Of a stretch of 64,000 nucleotides of DNA, positions 38,601-48,281 are shown piece by piece. The stretch's first letter is position 1. Each line of letters begins with the position of its first letter. The DNA comes from Symsagittifera roscoffensis (taxonomy: Eukaryota > Xenacoelomorpha > Acoela > Convolutidae): assembly GCF_963678635.1 (NCBI RefSeq), contig NC_087063.1:28470599-28534598 (forward strand), read 5' to 3'. The translations under genes and the position numbers were made by a program. The notes beneath the pieces were generated by a model. It did not search any database. It worked only from the letters and a program-made list of their open reading frames with translations, and had not been told where the DNA came from.

Positions 38601-41600
38601 ATTTTTGATATATCAACGAAGATCATAAAATAACACTTCTAGAACTAAAAATCGTACTAACACATGTATACACCAAAATTTTGCTATATTGGCAAAGATC
38701 ATGAAATAACAGTTCGAGAGCTAAAAATCGTACTAACACATGTATACGTCAAATTTTTGCTATATTGACAAAGATCATGGAATAACAGTTCTAGAGCTAA
38801 AAATCGTACTAACACATGTATACACCAAAATTTTGCTATATTGACAAAGATCATGGAATAACAGTTCGAGAACTAAAAATGGTACTAACACATGTATACA
38901 ATAAAATTTTGATATATTGACAAAGATCATGAAATAACAGTTCGAGAACTAAAAATCGTAATAACACATGTATACACTAAAATTTTGATATATTGACATA
39001 GATCATAAAATAACAGTTCGAGAACTAAAAATGGTACTAACACATGTATACGCTAAAATATTGCTATATTGACGAAGAGCCTGAAATAACAATTCTAGAG
39101 CTAAAATCGTACTAACACATGTATACACCAATATTTTGCTATATCGACAAAGAGCCTGAATAAACGTTGTAGAACTAAAAATCTTACAAACACATATATA
39201 CACCAAAATTTTGCTATATTGACAAAGAGCCTGAAATATTGACAAAGGACCTGAAATAACAATCGTAGAACTAAATGTCGTACTTACGCATTGTAGATCA
39301 ATTTCTATAGCTATAATAAAATACAAAAGATTGTGTTTGTATGTGTAGCAAAACGCCTCCTGTCGTTTCAATCGGCCAATCGTATAAATTGGCATGTAGA
39401 CTCATATGGGTCTCCGGAATAACTAAAAATCGTACTTACACATATAGTTACAAGAAAGAGCTAAAATGAAAAAAAGCTATTAGTCTTATTATATTGAGAA
39501 ATTGTGAAGCAGTCTCAGAATTGACAGTATGTAGCAGTAAAACAATCCGAAAAACAAATCCAAAAAACAAAAAAAATACTTGCAAAGACATGACACAGAT
39601 CTGAAAAATGTACCAATGTTGGTATTCATGAACAAAACTTCAATCAGGCCCATAATATAAATAAATGAAAATAAATAAATTAAATAAATACACACGCAGA
39701 AATAATAAAAGCAAAACTAAATGAAAGAAAGAATAATTAAATAAATAAACAAAACACGTGATAAAAATAAACAAAAATAAATATGTACATACATAAATTA
39801 TAAATAAATATAAGCAAACTAAACATAATTAAATAAATAGAAGAACAGATAATTAAATAAAAAAAGATGAACAAATAAAGAAACAAACATACGCAATCAC
39901 GTGACATAGCGCGATATAGTCCAGCCCACATGATAATTGATAACTGTGGACGTTATTTGTCGACACTTGACAACAGACAACATTAAAAAAAAAAACCCGT
40001 TACACGATACCATAACACCTTGACTAAAGTCTTCGGTGTAAATATGTATTGGGTAACCCATAATTTGAGTAGAAATCAGGCGTTCTTGTCGACTTAAAAC
40101 ATACTTAGGTTCAGCTTCGCCGCTTTCGTGAACCTCGAAGTGAAAATGCGGTAAACGTCTAAATGAGAAAATTTAGACGTTTTTTAAAAACATGATTACA
40201 AAAAAAACATTCATGGGTTCAAAGTTCCAGTCAAATACAGGGTCGAAACAACAGTCAGTAACTGTGGAATCGAATCCGAGACCTTTGCTGTTGGATTTGT
40301 TCAGGTGAATCTGACGAGTACTGAAGGTGCTATCTACTTGGATGACTACATTCCAAGTACAGAGTGGCAGCTGCTGGTGGCGTACACGGAGGTGTCTTAC
40401 ATCACATACATAGAGGGAGACGGCGGATACTCATTCGTCAAATTCAACATCAAAATGCGACGAAAGGTAAATATATGCTCAGATACACTAAAATTAAATA
40501 TTACAGAAACTTGCATGTTTCCGTTTTAATCATTAAAAAAATATATCTTAGAATATTTCTGAACTTTGAAATGCTTCACATTGAAACTAGAAAACACTTT
40601 CACATTGAAATAAAATACGCCAAAAAAACTAGCAATAATAAGATATAAGTTCTCACTGCCATATGATTTCAACTTTGAGGCACTATACTACGTGGTGAAC
40701 CTCATCATGCCGTGTCTGATGCTGACTCTCGTCATGTTATTCGGCCAATATCTGCCCTGCAACTCAGGCGACTCCAAAGTTCAACTGGGCACTGCCCTCT
40801 TTACCTCCATGTGTGTCTTTCTACTACTAGTTGGGACTATGATGCCACCGAGTGACGTGCAGCCACTTCTAGGTAATGAATATTCACTGCTGCTAAATGA
40901 ATTGCCCCGAATAAAAATACCCTAAGAAAACTCTCCGTAAGAACGCCTTAGACTAGCCGAAAACTACAAATACTCCAAAATAGGCAGTTTACATTCTTTT
41001 CGTAATCAAGAAGTTACCGTAGTATTTCTCATACGGCAATCTCTATTGAAGATAAACAAGAATGTAAAATTTTTTATATGTATAATGTGTTCTACGACAG
41101 CGTTCCAAGTCTTAGTTTAAGGCAAAAAACAGTAGCCTTAAACCCTTGATTCTCAAAAACACTGGTGTGTCTTTCAGGTTTATACTATGGAGTGACTCTA
41201 CTTCTAATCACAACATCGACCGCTTTGAACGTGCTGGTACTGAATGTGGTCAATCGAGACACCCCCGTTCCCCACTGGGTCAAAGTCCTTTTCCTTCAGT
41301 ACATGGCACGCATTGTAGCCCCTAGCTACCACAAGAAGTACAAGGTACTCATAAACAGTCCTACTCACTCAACAGATGGGGGCTTTACAGGAGGAGGGTT
41401 CGAGAAACCAATGCTCCAATCTAATTCAGCCACATACGATGGCGATCTGGACCTCCTTCACAACAACTGCACCACAAACTACAACAATGAGACCAACAAG
41501 ACTGAACTGAAAATATTCCATTATGTCCCCAACGGGTCCTCTCAGTTTTATGTTACCCAAAATGGGTGTGGACATTTGACTCCGGCGAGGTGTCCGTACG

Positions 41601-42064
41601 AGCAAGCCACCGGGTCCGAATCAGTCACAGGTGAAAAGTACCCACAACGAAGTCCTACCAGACCGAGTCCCGAGACTCCTTGGCAACAAACGAGCGACAG
41701 CTGCAGCTATCGACTGGCGAATCAAAACTCTTGCGGTTCCACTCGGTACGGAATTGCCGACTCTCCTATTCGAGAACTGGTTACTAACGTCAAACCGACA
41801 AAACTCGACGACAACGGACGCTTGCTGGTTGAAATGAAATCGCATCTGGGTGAAATTCGGGGAATACTGGCAAAAATTGCGTCCGTTATGGGACAGAAAA
41901 ACGACGAGGAAGGAGTGAGAAATGACTGGTTGGATATTGGGATAGTTTTGGATCGGATTCTCGTTATTTTGTTCACGATTTTCACAGTCATGATGTCGTT
42001 GTTCGTTTATGGCATGTACCCTTCACAGCTCGTGAACAGCTTGTCAAACAATGACGCTCGATAA
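29386..42064 (+). CDS. Nicotinic acetylcholine receptor-type (Cys-loop) subunit, seven exons
   Basis: Pentameric ligand-gated ion channel subunit of the plasma membrane. Exons: 29386-29646, 30451-30495, 32974-33080, 37238-37430, 40305-40466, 40680-40872, 41178-42064. All introns are GT-AG and the phases close to 615 codons plus stop. In order it has a signal peptide, the nAChR N-terminal motif, [25 protein letters not shown], a Cys-loop with 13 residues between cysteines ([15 protein letters not shown]), M1 with NLIMPCL, M2, M3, a loop of about 200 residues and M4. No vicinal Cys pair is seen in loop C, so it is a non-alpha type. The M1-M2 turn is one residue longer than the usual SGEK. The second intron contains the eIF3i gene on the opposite strand. 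Confidence 0.93.
30060..30362. mobile_element. Decayed relative of the hAT-type MITE at 54224-54644
   Basis: Shares TTTTTGGCTGACTGACCCTA (near 30098), GTGAGCGCTTTTTGGCC, GCGCAGAAAATTTATT, and a right end GATCCGCCCCTG matching that element's right inverted repeat. The left inverted repeat is not visible. Internal GGGTGA(A/G)CGCTTTTTGGCC is itself duplicated (30150 and 30229). Lies in receptor intron 2 region. Confidence 0.65.
30451..30495 (+). CDS. nAChR exon 2 (45 nt)
   Basis: Flanked by TTGTTTTCAG and GTAAGT, phase 0 to 0. It encodes [15 protein letters not shown], the conserved 'D-E-K-x-Q-x-x-x-x-N-x-W' beta strand. Confidence 0.88.
31013..31018 (-). terminator. Poly(A) signal of the eIF3i gene
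   Basis: Minus-strand AATAAA starts 10 bases after the stop codon at 31029-31031, giving a very short 3' UTR. Confidence 0.7.
31029..32282 (-). CDS. EIF3I: Eukaryotic translation initiation factor 3 subunit I (eIF3i), two exons
   Basis: WD40 beta-propeller subunit of the eIF3 complex, which acts in 43S pre-initiation complex assembly in the cytosol. Exons 32282-31457 and 31189-31029, with a GTAAGC donor and TTATAG acceptor. The phase-1 junction gives HMVFEEEF; 328 residues in total, against about 325 in human. It starts [19 protein letters not shown] and has repeated WD motifs: DKSCNVW near residue 31, [11 protein letters not shown] near 90, DQTARLWDP near 205. It ends in [13 protein letters not shown] and a short acidic-aromatic tail, as in the family. 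The whole gene lies inside receptor intron 2, on the opposite strand. An AATTTCAG acceptor lies 26 nt before the ATG. Confidence 0.97.
32283..32560 (-). promoter_or_regulatory. eIF3i 5' leader and likely promoter region
   Basis: CTAAATTTCAG ends at 32309, so the message would carry a 26-nt leader after it. Upstream, 32375-32530 is more GC-rich than its surroundings (CACCTTGGGC, AGGAGGCGGATGAC), as expected of a housekeeping promoter or a 5' UTR exon. No TATA box is obvious. Confidence 0.4.
32974..33080 (+). CDS. nAChR exon 3: principal-side loop A region
   Basis: Follows GCGCATTTAG and ends at AACAA|GTAAGT, phase 2. Reads [17 protein letters not shown], then [16 protein letters not shown]. 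The W-x-P-D and L-Y-N-N motifs are diagnostic of nAChR subunits. Confidence 0.9.
33081..33965. other. Receptor intron 3, left part
   Basis: AT-rich intron sequence. I see nothing recognisable. Confidence 0.5.
33967..34043. repeat. 26-bp tandem repeat, three copies
   Basis: TTTGTAGT(T/A)CTCTGGAATCCTGAG, three times in a row, nearly identical. Confidence 0.95.
34060..34100. repeat. Short dispersed motif GGCGAAGCTCAGCTTCGC..CACTTGCGATAC
   Basis: Also found at 44620-44652 and 55018-55050, with partial copies at 35520 and 51333. It is a short hairpin (GAAGCTGAGCTTC type) followed by CACCACTTGCGATAC, and marks one end of a SINE-like family. Confidence 0.7.
34355..34450 (-). mobile_element. tRNA-derived SINE head
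   Basis: On the minus strand, CCCGTAGCTCGATGGTTCAG (A box) is followed by an expanded middle and GGGAGTTCGATTCCAG (B box). The distance between boxes is longer than in a normal tRNA, so this is a pol III SINE head rather than a tRNA gene. Confidence 0.6.
34928..35328 (-). repeat. SINE-like unit duplicated in tandem (period about 209 bp)
   Basis: Two copies (34928-35116 and 35137-35327), about 97% alike. Each runs from TTAAATAAACGATCCTTAGA through GAGCCGACAAAATATAAGCA to CCCAAGCTAAGTGTGAAAGA. On the minus strand each contains a B-box-like GTGTTTGAATCTGACGAGG preceded by GCCTGGGAAAGCAAAGG. The same head is seen at 55766-55825. Confidence 0.75.
35380..36150 (-). mobile_element. tRNA-derived SINE family B, copy 1
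   Basis: On the minus strand it begins near 36145 with GACTTTTTCCCGTAAA. It then has an A-box-like TTGGCTTAGAGGTGGCATCG and B-box-like GTTGTTCGAGTTCAGGCC (36045-35985). A body follows with CTTAGTTGATT and TTTCAGGGGGGCTTCAAACT. It is collinear with 51330-51880 over more than 500 bp. Confidence 0.7.
36240..36870. mobile_element. Inverted-repeat element (MITE) family H, copy 1
   Basis: Shares with 53255-53640 the terminal block CAGTGCTGATTTAAATTATC (here as its complement at 36850-36868). They also share an internal hairpin built from (G/A)CTACTT(C/T)GT(C/T)AATTGAT and TCAATTGACAAAGTGATTA, and the block TTACACA(A/G)CCCGACAAAG. Lies in receptor intron 3. Confidence 0.6.
37238..37430 (+). CDS. 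nAChR exon 4: Cys-loop
   Basis: Follows TTCTTTTCAG; its first T completes an Asn codon. It contains [15 protein letters not shown] and KFSSWAYSA, matching loop B with its conserved Trp. Ends CAG|GTGAGT, phase 0. Confidence 0.92.
37925..39270. repeat. Minisatellite, about 78-bp unit, about 17 copies, higher-order structure
   Basis: Unit consensus: AATAACAGTTC(T/G)AGA(A/G)CTAAAA + ATCGTACTAACACATGTATA + CACCAAAATTTTGCTATATT + GACAAAGATCATG. A block of seven diagnostic variant units (37965-38490) recurs at 38515-38960 with one unit missing, so amplification also happened at the block level. Fills part of receptor intron 4. Confidence 0.95.
39640..39885. repeat. AT-rich TAAATAAA low-complexity tract
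   Basis: Repeated TAAATAAA, AAATAAATA and related words. Minus-strand open frames here are composition artefacts. Confidence 0.85.
39886..40304. other. Receptor intron 4, right part
   Basis: Intronic. A short inverted pair AAACGTCTAAAT/ATTTAGACGTTT lies at 40153-40182. Nothing else is supported. Confidence 0.5.
40305..40466 (+). CDS. nAChR exon 5: loop C and pre-M1
   Basis: Follows TTTGTTCAG; 54 codons, phase 0 at both ends. Contains [10 protein letters not shown], then [16 protein letters not shown] where alpha subunits have the Cys-Cys pair, then KFNIKMRRK before M1. Confidence 0.9.
40680..40872 (+). CDS. nAChR exon 6: M1 and M2 (channel pore)
   Basis: Follows AACTTTGAG and ends CTAG|GTAATG, phase 1. 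M1 reads [20 protein letters not shown]. The turn is PCNSGDSK, and M2 is [19 protein letters not shown]. Position 20' carries G-T instead of the common acidic residue. Confidence 0.92.
41178..42064 (+). CDS. nAChR exon 7: M3, cytoplasmic loop, M4
   Basis: Follows TGTCTTTCAG. M3 is [20 protein letters not shown]. The M3-M4 loop is long and polar (many T, N, S, P). M4 is [22 protein letters not shown], and TGA or TAA is not read before TAA at 42062-42064. Confidence 0.92.
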
Positions 42065-42396
42065 CCGTGAACTTGGAAAATGATCTATTTAATACCACAC
42101 AATGCAGTTTATCATCGCACTGAAGCACTGTACGCGATGCATAATACAAATATTATTTTGAACCTATTGAGTAATACCTACTTCATTTAAAACCCGCCCG
42201 GATAAAACTGGAAGCATAAATTCTAGTTTTCAATCAACAAAACTGATAAATCTTCCTAAAAAGTGAATTATGAAAATCAAGAAAACATAGAAGGGCGAAA
42301 ACGAAGATGTTGCAAATATTTAGATTGAGTATACTACACTTTGATCTAATGATTGAATTGAATTATTATAATGACGACTTAGTAGGTTCATAGACT

Positions 42397-42402
42397 AATA
42401 AA
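42397..42402 (+). terminator. Poly(A) signal of the receptor gene
   Basis: AATAAA, 333 bp after the stop codon; the first canonical signal downstream of exon 7. Confidence 0.6.
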
Positions 42403-42574
42403 ATTCCATGTAAATTATAGTTCGCCAATTTACTATACGGTGTGCTTTTCTATCTTTTACAGAATATAGTTTCAAACACACCGAAGGCTCAAGGAAAAAC
42501 CTGTATCACCGAGAAGTATCAGGAGAAAAAAACATAAATGGCATTCTACAAAGGTAGCAACCATAATTTTAGTC

Positions 42575-42660
42575 TACCAACTTGGCTCGAAATCAATTTA
42601 CGCGATAAGTGCCAAGTTGGCCGAAATCAATTTACGCGATAAGTGCAAGTGCCGAAAAGT
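42575..42660. repeat. Short tandem duplication (about 33 bp)
   Basis: CGAAATCAATTTACGCGATA followed by AGTGCCAAGTTGG occurs twice in direct succession. Confidence 0.9.
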
Positions 42661-44475
42661 CAAATTACTGAAATAATCAAGAAAGCCAGTAAGCCAAAAA
42701 TTAAGCAGTTTCTGGCTCAATTTTATCTTTTCACGCTCGAAGTCATAACCGTTCGTTGAAATACTTTATAGGAGACCTTCTGACTCTAAAGCTTGGCTTT
42801 TGGCTGTTCAAGTCCTGTCCTGTTTATGGAATTTGTAAAAAAAAATCAAACAGAGCGGAATGGAAATTATCTTATTTACTCAGTTATTTCTCGTGAATAT
42901 TTCGACTGTCGACCCTGCAGCATTTTTAATAACCATTCTTCGACTTGTTGGTCTAGCGCCACTAATTATTTCAGCTCACCTCATACTTTCATACGGAGGC
43001 GAAAAAGAACACAAAAAAAACAGAATTGTAAAGCCACCAGTCGATAAAAAATAGAGAACACAAAAATAGGATACAGAAAAAAAAACCGAATTTCAGAGCC
43101 ACTTTAAAGCCATCAGTCGAGCAAAAATGACAAATTTAATTAACAGTCAAAGTCTCGAAAAACTCAATTCAATAAAAAGATCACGAGAAACAAATGCCAA
43201 CGATAAATAAAGCATTGACAGAAAATTCAGCCAATGGCAACTATGCAAACAAGACTTGGTTAGACGCCCATTAAGCCGGAAAAAATGGTCTGCAAAAATT
43301 TAAACATATGATCAAGTTTTCAAACGACGTAACACGAGGCAATCAAATCGATATAACAAATCGAAACTATTCCAGCAGAAGAAATCTTTTCGCAAAAAAT
43401 AACAAACAATCCAAAATCTTGGAACACAGTTCGTTATCTGCAACAGTTCAATTCCGGATTTGGTATTCTTCAATATTGAAAAAAAACTGAACGTCGCAAA
43501 ACTGAAGAAACTAAGCCGACAAAATAAGCCGATGTCGCATGCTGAAGAAACTAAGCCGACAAAATAAGCCGTTATCCCGAAAAAAATTCTTAGAAGCAGA
43601 AATTTTACAGAAATTCAGAATTGTTTTGTAAAATTTAACCGATGTTTGAATTTTTTTATATGCGATGAGAAAGACTATGTACAAATCAAAAGAAAATTAA
43701 GCGAAAACCATGCAGCCGAAAAAACAGACATCTACTTCAGCATTTTTCTTCACTGCCAAAAAACCAAAACCGTATAAAACCAAAATATGTTTGCACTGCT
43801 TAAACTAAATTAAAGCAAACTACAAAGAAGTGTTTTAAGAGAAAAACGTTAAGCATTTCAAAAAATTAGCGAAAAACAGCTAAACAAATTCTCAAAACTA
43901 TAATAAAACAATTGATTTCTTTTCGAAAATCATCTGATTTGATAACAATGGCTTTCTAAATCGGAGTTTATCTCTTAAAAAGGCTATTGTTGCATGATAT
44001 ATAAGCTACAGAGCACTTAAACCAATATAAAAGACCAGTTGGCGAAAAAACGGAACAAAAATTATACCTCAAAAATTGCGTTTAAACTCATGATTTCTTC
44101 CAATTTCTTCAAAACGGATATGATTAACATAGCATGCCACTCAAAAGGCAGCGAGTGAAATTTCAAAAAACTAACTCTGCGAAAGAAAAAACGAGTTCCT
44201 TAAAGAAAAAATTTTCCTTTGAATTCCAAAAAATGAATTTTTTCCATTTTTGTTTTCTAAAAGAGAGTCAAAGATTATAATCTTATAGATAGAGTAATTA
44301 AGCTGATAGAAGCCGACAACCAAAAAATGAAATTCATCCGAAAGTTTTTGAAAAATCACCATATACAAGAAATTGCATGTAGCGCCTTCAAAGTAATCGC
44401 AAACTCTACATAAAGCAGTACATGGGATATTAAGGCGGTACATCAGTAATTTATCAATTCTGATGAGATCCTTCG
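42661..44475. other. No gene recognised
   Basis: AT-rich. At 43500-43575 a 48-bp piece with GAAGAAACTAAGCCGACAAA is tandemly duplicated. AAGCCGACAAAAT recurs across the window (34965, 35168, 43510, 43555, 35880). No supported gene. Confidence 0.5.
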
Positions 44476-44489
44476 AAAATGACTTTCTA

Positions 44490-44775
44490 TGAACAAAAAT
44501 ATTTACGGGAAAAAAGTCTGATTGCTACCTTATTTTAATACCCTTGCTTATCGCAACAAAAAACCTGGATGCAATTCGTGGTATTAAAATGTTAAGAAAT
44601 ACTGAATTGTGTTCTGACACTGAGGCGAAGTGGAGCTTCGCACCACTTGCGATACAACACAAACATAGAAACATAAATCGAAAAAAAAATATTTAAATGT
44701 TGAAAAAATCAGGTGAACCAAAACTTTTTATATATCTCGATAAAAAACTAGGAGCCAAGCTACAGCTGGAGGCAC
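44490..44775. repeat. SINE-family fragment
   Basis: Contains AATATTTACGGGAAAAAAGT at 44500 and GGAGCTTCGCACCACTTGCG near 44632. AACCAAAACTTTT(TA)TATATCTCGATAAAAA follows near 44717. The last block is shared with 51390-51412. Confidence 0.7.
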
Positions 44776-46903
44776 ATGTTTGATATTGAATTAATTTGGA
44801 ATACTGATGCGGCACAAAAAATTGGACTTTGGCCAAAATCTTAGTTGTTTCTCCACTAAAACAACTGAAGAGTAAAAAAATTTTGAGATAATCAATTTTC
44901 CTAAAAAGATAACATTTTTTTCACAAAAAAATTCAGGACTCGCCGCTTCTGCAGGAACAGTTATCGCAACTGGTTATTTCAATTGAACTTTTCATCTCAG
45001 ATTTGATTGTCTAAATTATAAGAACAGTAAAAATTTTCTAGAAAACGTTCAACACATTTAAAAATGGTCAAAAGGTTTTCCAAATCCCCTAACTTTTTTC
45101 CGGAAAGAAGCAGGCTGTGGCCACTTAAGCAGAGAAGATTCCCAAAACCGGGTTTCTCGATTGAACACAAACTGAGAATTGGCACAGTAGTTTTTGCGTA
45201 GTTCAAGGATCAAGTTGAACTTGTTTTTTTTTTAACTGAGCTAATCTGCAGAAATTTGAACCTTCGCTATTATCCAATCTTGAGTATTCGTTTGAAAAAT
45301 AACTCCGGAAATGGAGTCAAAACCGGATGAGGACTAGATACACATGGTTTGAATTTTTTTGAATGGTTGTCTCGAAAAAATATATCACGTCTAAGCTCTT
45401 CGATATTCACAAATCTTTTCTGATTGATTCTTTTTGGCTAAACCTAACAGAATTTAGGAAAACTGGATGAAATCGAATTGAACTAGAAAATGGAAATATC
45501 AAAGCTCAGCTTAATGCATGAAATAAACTACACTCCGATCCAAAAGTTATGAACAAATTTCAAAACTTTACCTTAAAAAGTGTAGGACCCCAATAATTGT
45601 CTGAACTGTTAATCGACACAAAAAAAAGAACACATACCCAACAGAGTGGTAGTCATGAGTTAATAATTCCGCTGGCATTTTGAATTTAAATCCACCTAAG
45701 CAAGTCGATTTTTTTTCCGATGAACGTTGTATACCCTTTGTAGTCCCGTAGATTGAAAAATTGAGAACATTGCCAATCGAAGATTGGAAAAGAATAATGA
45801 ACGCAAGTAAACATAAAACACATTTTTCGAATTTCAACTTTCGAAGAAAAAAATAGCTGTCCTTTAAGGTCTTTTGAATTTCTAGAAAAATTTATGACCG
45901 GCACTTTTTTGATAAAATGAACCCAACTAGAGAAAACTGAATCAATATGTAAAGTTTTTAGTTCGCTGGAAATCTAAAAAATAAACGTCACTTTCGAAAC
46001 CAGAAATCGTTGGTTTTTTCGCGCCATTTCCACGTTCGTGTTTGGAGAGTGCTATTCACGTCACTTTCAGCAGATGAATTTCAATTGAACTCAAAAAGAG
46101 CATATATGTATGTATGAACGCACATCTGTATTTATTAGAGACTTTAAAGACATTTCCTGAAAATAAAACAAAAAAACAGCAAGACCTATATAGAGTCTTC
46201 ACTACGTTCATTTCTCTTGAAAAATCTGATCCATGTGTTATTATGGTTTTTCGAATAGAACACCTACACCTGAATCCTTTTAGAAACTATAAGTGGAGCA
46301 AAATGTTTGCAAAGTTTTTGTAGCATTTAAGATTTTCTGCCAGTGCGGTTTATTCTGCTTAAAAGATTCCCTGAAGAGAGCTTGAAAGTTCAAACCGCCA
46401 ATATAAAAATGAACGCGAATAAAAACTTGTGGAGCAGAAAAAAATCTATATTATTTGAAATTTGAGAACTGGATAGTTCTGCGGTCCACTTAAATCGAAA
46501 AACATGCTCCATCTTTAAGAGGAAGAGCAACCATAAGCCACACCCGATCAAACACTTCATTTGACAAAAAAAGTCTTCATCTTAGCAGTAACAAAAGCTC
46601 TAGTCAGCCAATTGTTAATTGTATTTACATCAGTAGATAAATATTTATATCTCATGCTTTCAGATTCAAAATACAAGCACCTACAAATCTACGGCAGTTC
46701 GTGAAATTCAGTTTTCTCCAAATAATAAAACAGTTTATCAGTAATTATTAATTCATTGCAGTTAAGTTAGCAACAGGTTCAGGTTCATTTGTTACATAAA
46801 AAATAAAATCAGTGTGCCAACATTAGCTCGGTTTAGGGTGAGAAGGTAGTGCAAAGTAGTCAATGTCATCATTGATGATATTAATATTTTTCATCAATTC
46901 AAC
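44776..46903. other. No gene recognised
   Basis: AT-rich intergenic DNA downstream of the aldolase gene. I see no repeat or coding region I would defend. Confidence 0.5.
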
Positions 46904-48168
46904 TTAGATCTCTTTGTCCAGGGTTCCGACGTTTCCCAGGTCAGTACAGGCCTGTTTCACTCTGGTTACCATAGTCTTTTCCGCTTCTCGAACCCAGACT
47001 CGTGGATCGTAAAACTTCTTGTTGGGCTTGTCTGCGCCGTCGGGATTTCCAATCTGACCCTGGAGATAACCCTTCTTGGCTTCGTAAAAGTCTTTCAGAC
47101 CCTCCCAATAGGACCATTGGGTGTCCGTGTCAACATTCATCTTCACAACTCCGTTTCCGACCGCGCACGCAATTTCCTCCTTAGTCGATCCGGATCCTCC
47201 GTGCATCACTAGGAACAGCGGTTTATCCAGCTCAGACTTAAGCTGCTCCTTGACGTACACCTGGTGCTTGCCCAACATTTCTGGGCTCAACTTGACGTTT
47301 CCAGGCTTGTACACACCATGTACATTGCCAAACGCAGCCGCAATCGAGAACTTCTCGTCAATGGCACTAAGAGCTGTGTGTACATTCATCACCTGCTCCG
47401 GCTGAGTGTACAGACGACTCTGGTCCATGTTCGTGTTATCAACTCCGTCCTCTTCCCCGCCGGTGATTCCGATTTCCATCTCAAGCCAGATTCCCAATTC
47501 CTTCATCCTAGCAAAGTACTTAGCGCAAGTTCCGATGTTCTCTGGATCAGTTTCCTCAGACAAATCCAACATATGGCTACTGAACAGGGGCTCACCGGTC
47601 TTCTGGAAATATTTCTCGTCCGATTCGAGCATTCCATCGAACCAGGGCAGCAGGTTCTTGGCGCAGTGGTCCGAGTGCAGAATGACTGGGACGCCGTAGA
47701 AGGGAGCGATGGCCCTGTAAAATAAAAGAACAATATTTAACTTGAACCTCAAAAAGTGGTACACTTATAAAAATTTTTTAGTTTTGAAATTTTGAAGTAA
47801 TCGATTTAGATAGTGAAGCCATTACTTTTAGCGCAAAAATAATTAAAAACCCATAATTGTTTCAAGTTAAATTTGACGTACCTAATGAAATGAGCGGCCG
47901 CCTCCGACCCTACGATAGATGCATGTTGGGGTGGCTTCTTGTTGTCGATCGACTTTCCGGCGAAGAAAGCCGCGCCTCCGTTCGATATCTGCAGGATGAT
48001 TGGACAATGCAGCTCCTTGGCAGCCTCCATCACTGCATTGGCGGTGCTAGAGGAGGTGACGTTGACAGCAGGGATGGCAAAGCCATGTTTCCTTGCACAC
48101 TCGAACACCTTCAACACCTTCTTCCCAGTGATTACTCCAGTGCCAACTTCGTCAATTAGTTTTCCCAT
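46904..48168 (-). CDS. Class II fructose-bisphosphate aldolase, two exons
   Basis: Zinc-dependent cleavage of fructose 1,6-bisphosphate to DHAP and glyceraldehyde 3-phosphate (cytosolic glycolysis and gluconeogenesis). Exons 48168-47882 and 47714-46904, joined phase 2 (GTACGT donor, TTTTACAG acceptor) to 365 residues, close to the 359 of the E. coli-type enzyme. Family landmarks: VPVILHSDHCAKNLLPW (catalytic Asp, zinc His), the Glu in EMEIGITGGEEDGVDN, NVHGVYKPGN (zinc His), VMHGGSGSTKEEI (zinc His), KMNVDTDTQW (substrate-binding Asn) and NKKFYDPRVW. All key residues are present. Animals usually use the unrelated class I enzyme, so this class is unexpected here. The intron argues against bacterial contamination. 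A splice acceptor lies 8 nt before the ATG. Confidence 0.96.
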
Positions 48169-48281
48169 TTCGGTTTCTGAAATTAATTAAACCTAGGTAA
48201 GCCATTACATTTCTGTACTTATGCCAGCAGCTTGCGACGATTATAACGAAACATTATCAAGATTTACTCAAACTATAATCG
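48169..48281 (-). promoter_or_regulatory. 113-bp intercistronic gap with trans-splice-like acceptor
   Basis: On the minus strand the gap between the upstream ORF's stop and the aldolase ATG ends in TTAATTAATTTCAG, then AAACCGAA, then ATG. No AATAAA is seen in the gap. The layout resembles the gap inside eukaryotic operons resolved by spliced-leader trans-splicing; a 5' UTR intron is the alternative. Confidence 0.4.

Noticed and set aside
39003..39395. 130-codon minus-strand frame across the minisatellite
   Set aside because: It is a translation of the 78-bp repeat unit and its edge. The repeat's length variation and stops in other units speak against coding.
42793..43054. Two overlapping plus-strand frames of 64 and 84 codons with a hydrophobic stretch
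   Set aside because: No start context, splice site or family resemblance; the flanks are repeat-rich.
47264..47725. 153-codon plus-strand frame opposite the aldolase gene
   Set aside because: Antisense shadow of a well-supported gene.
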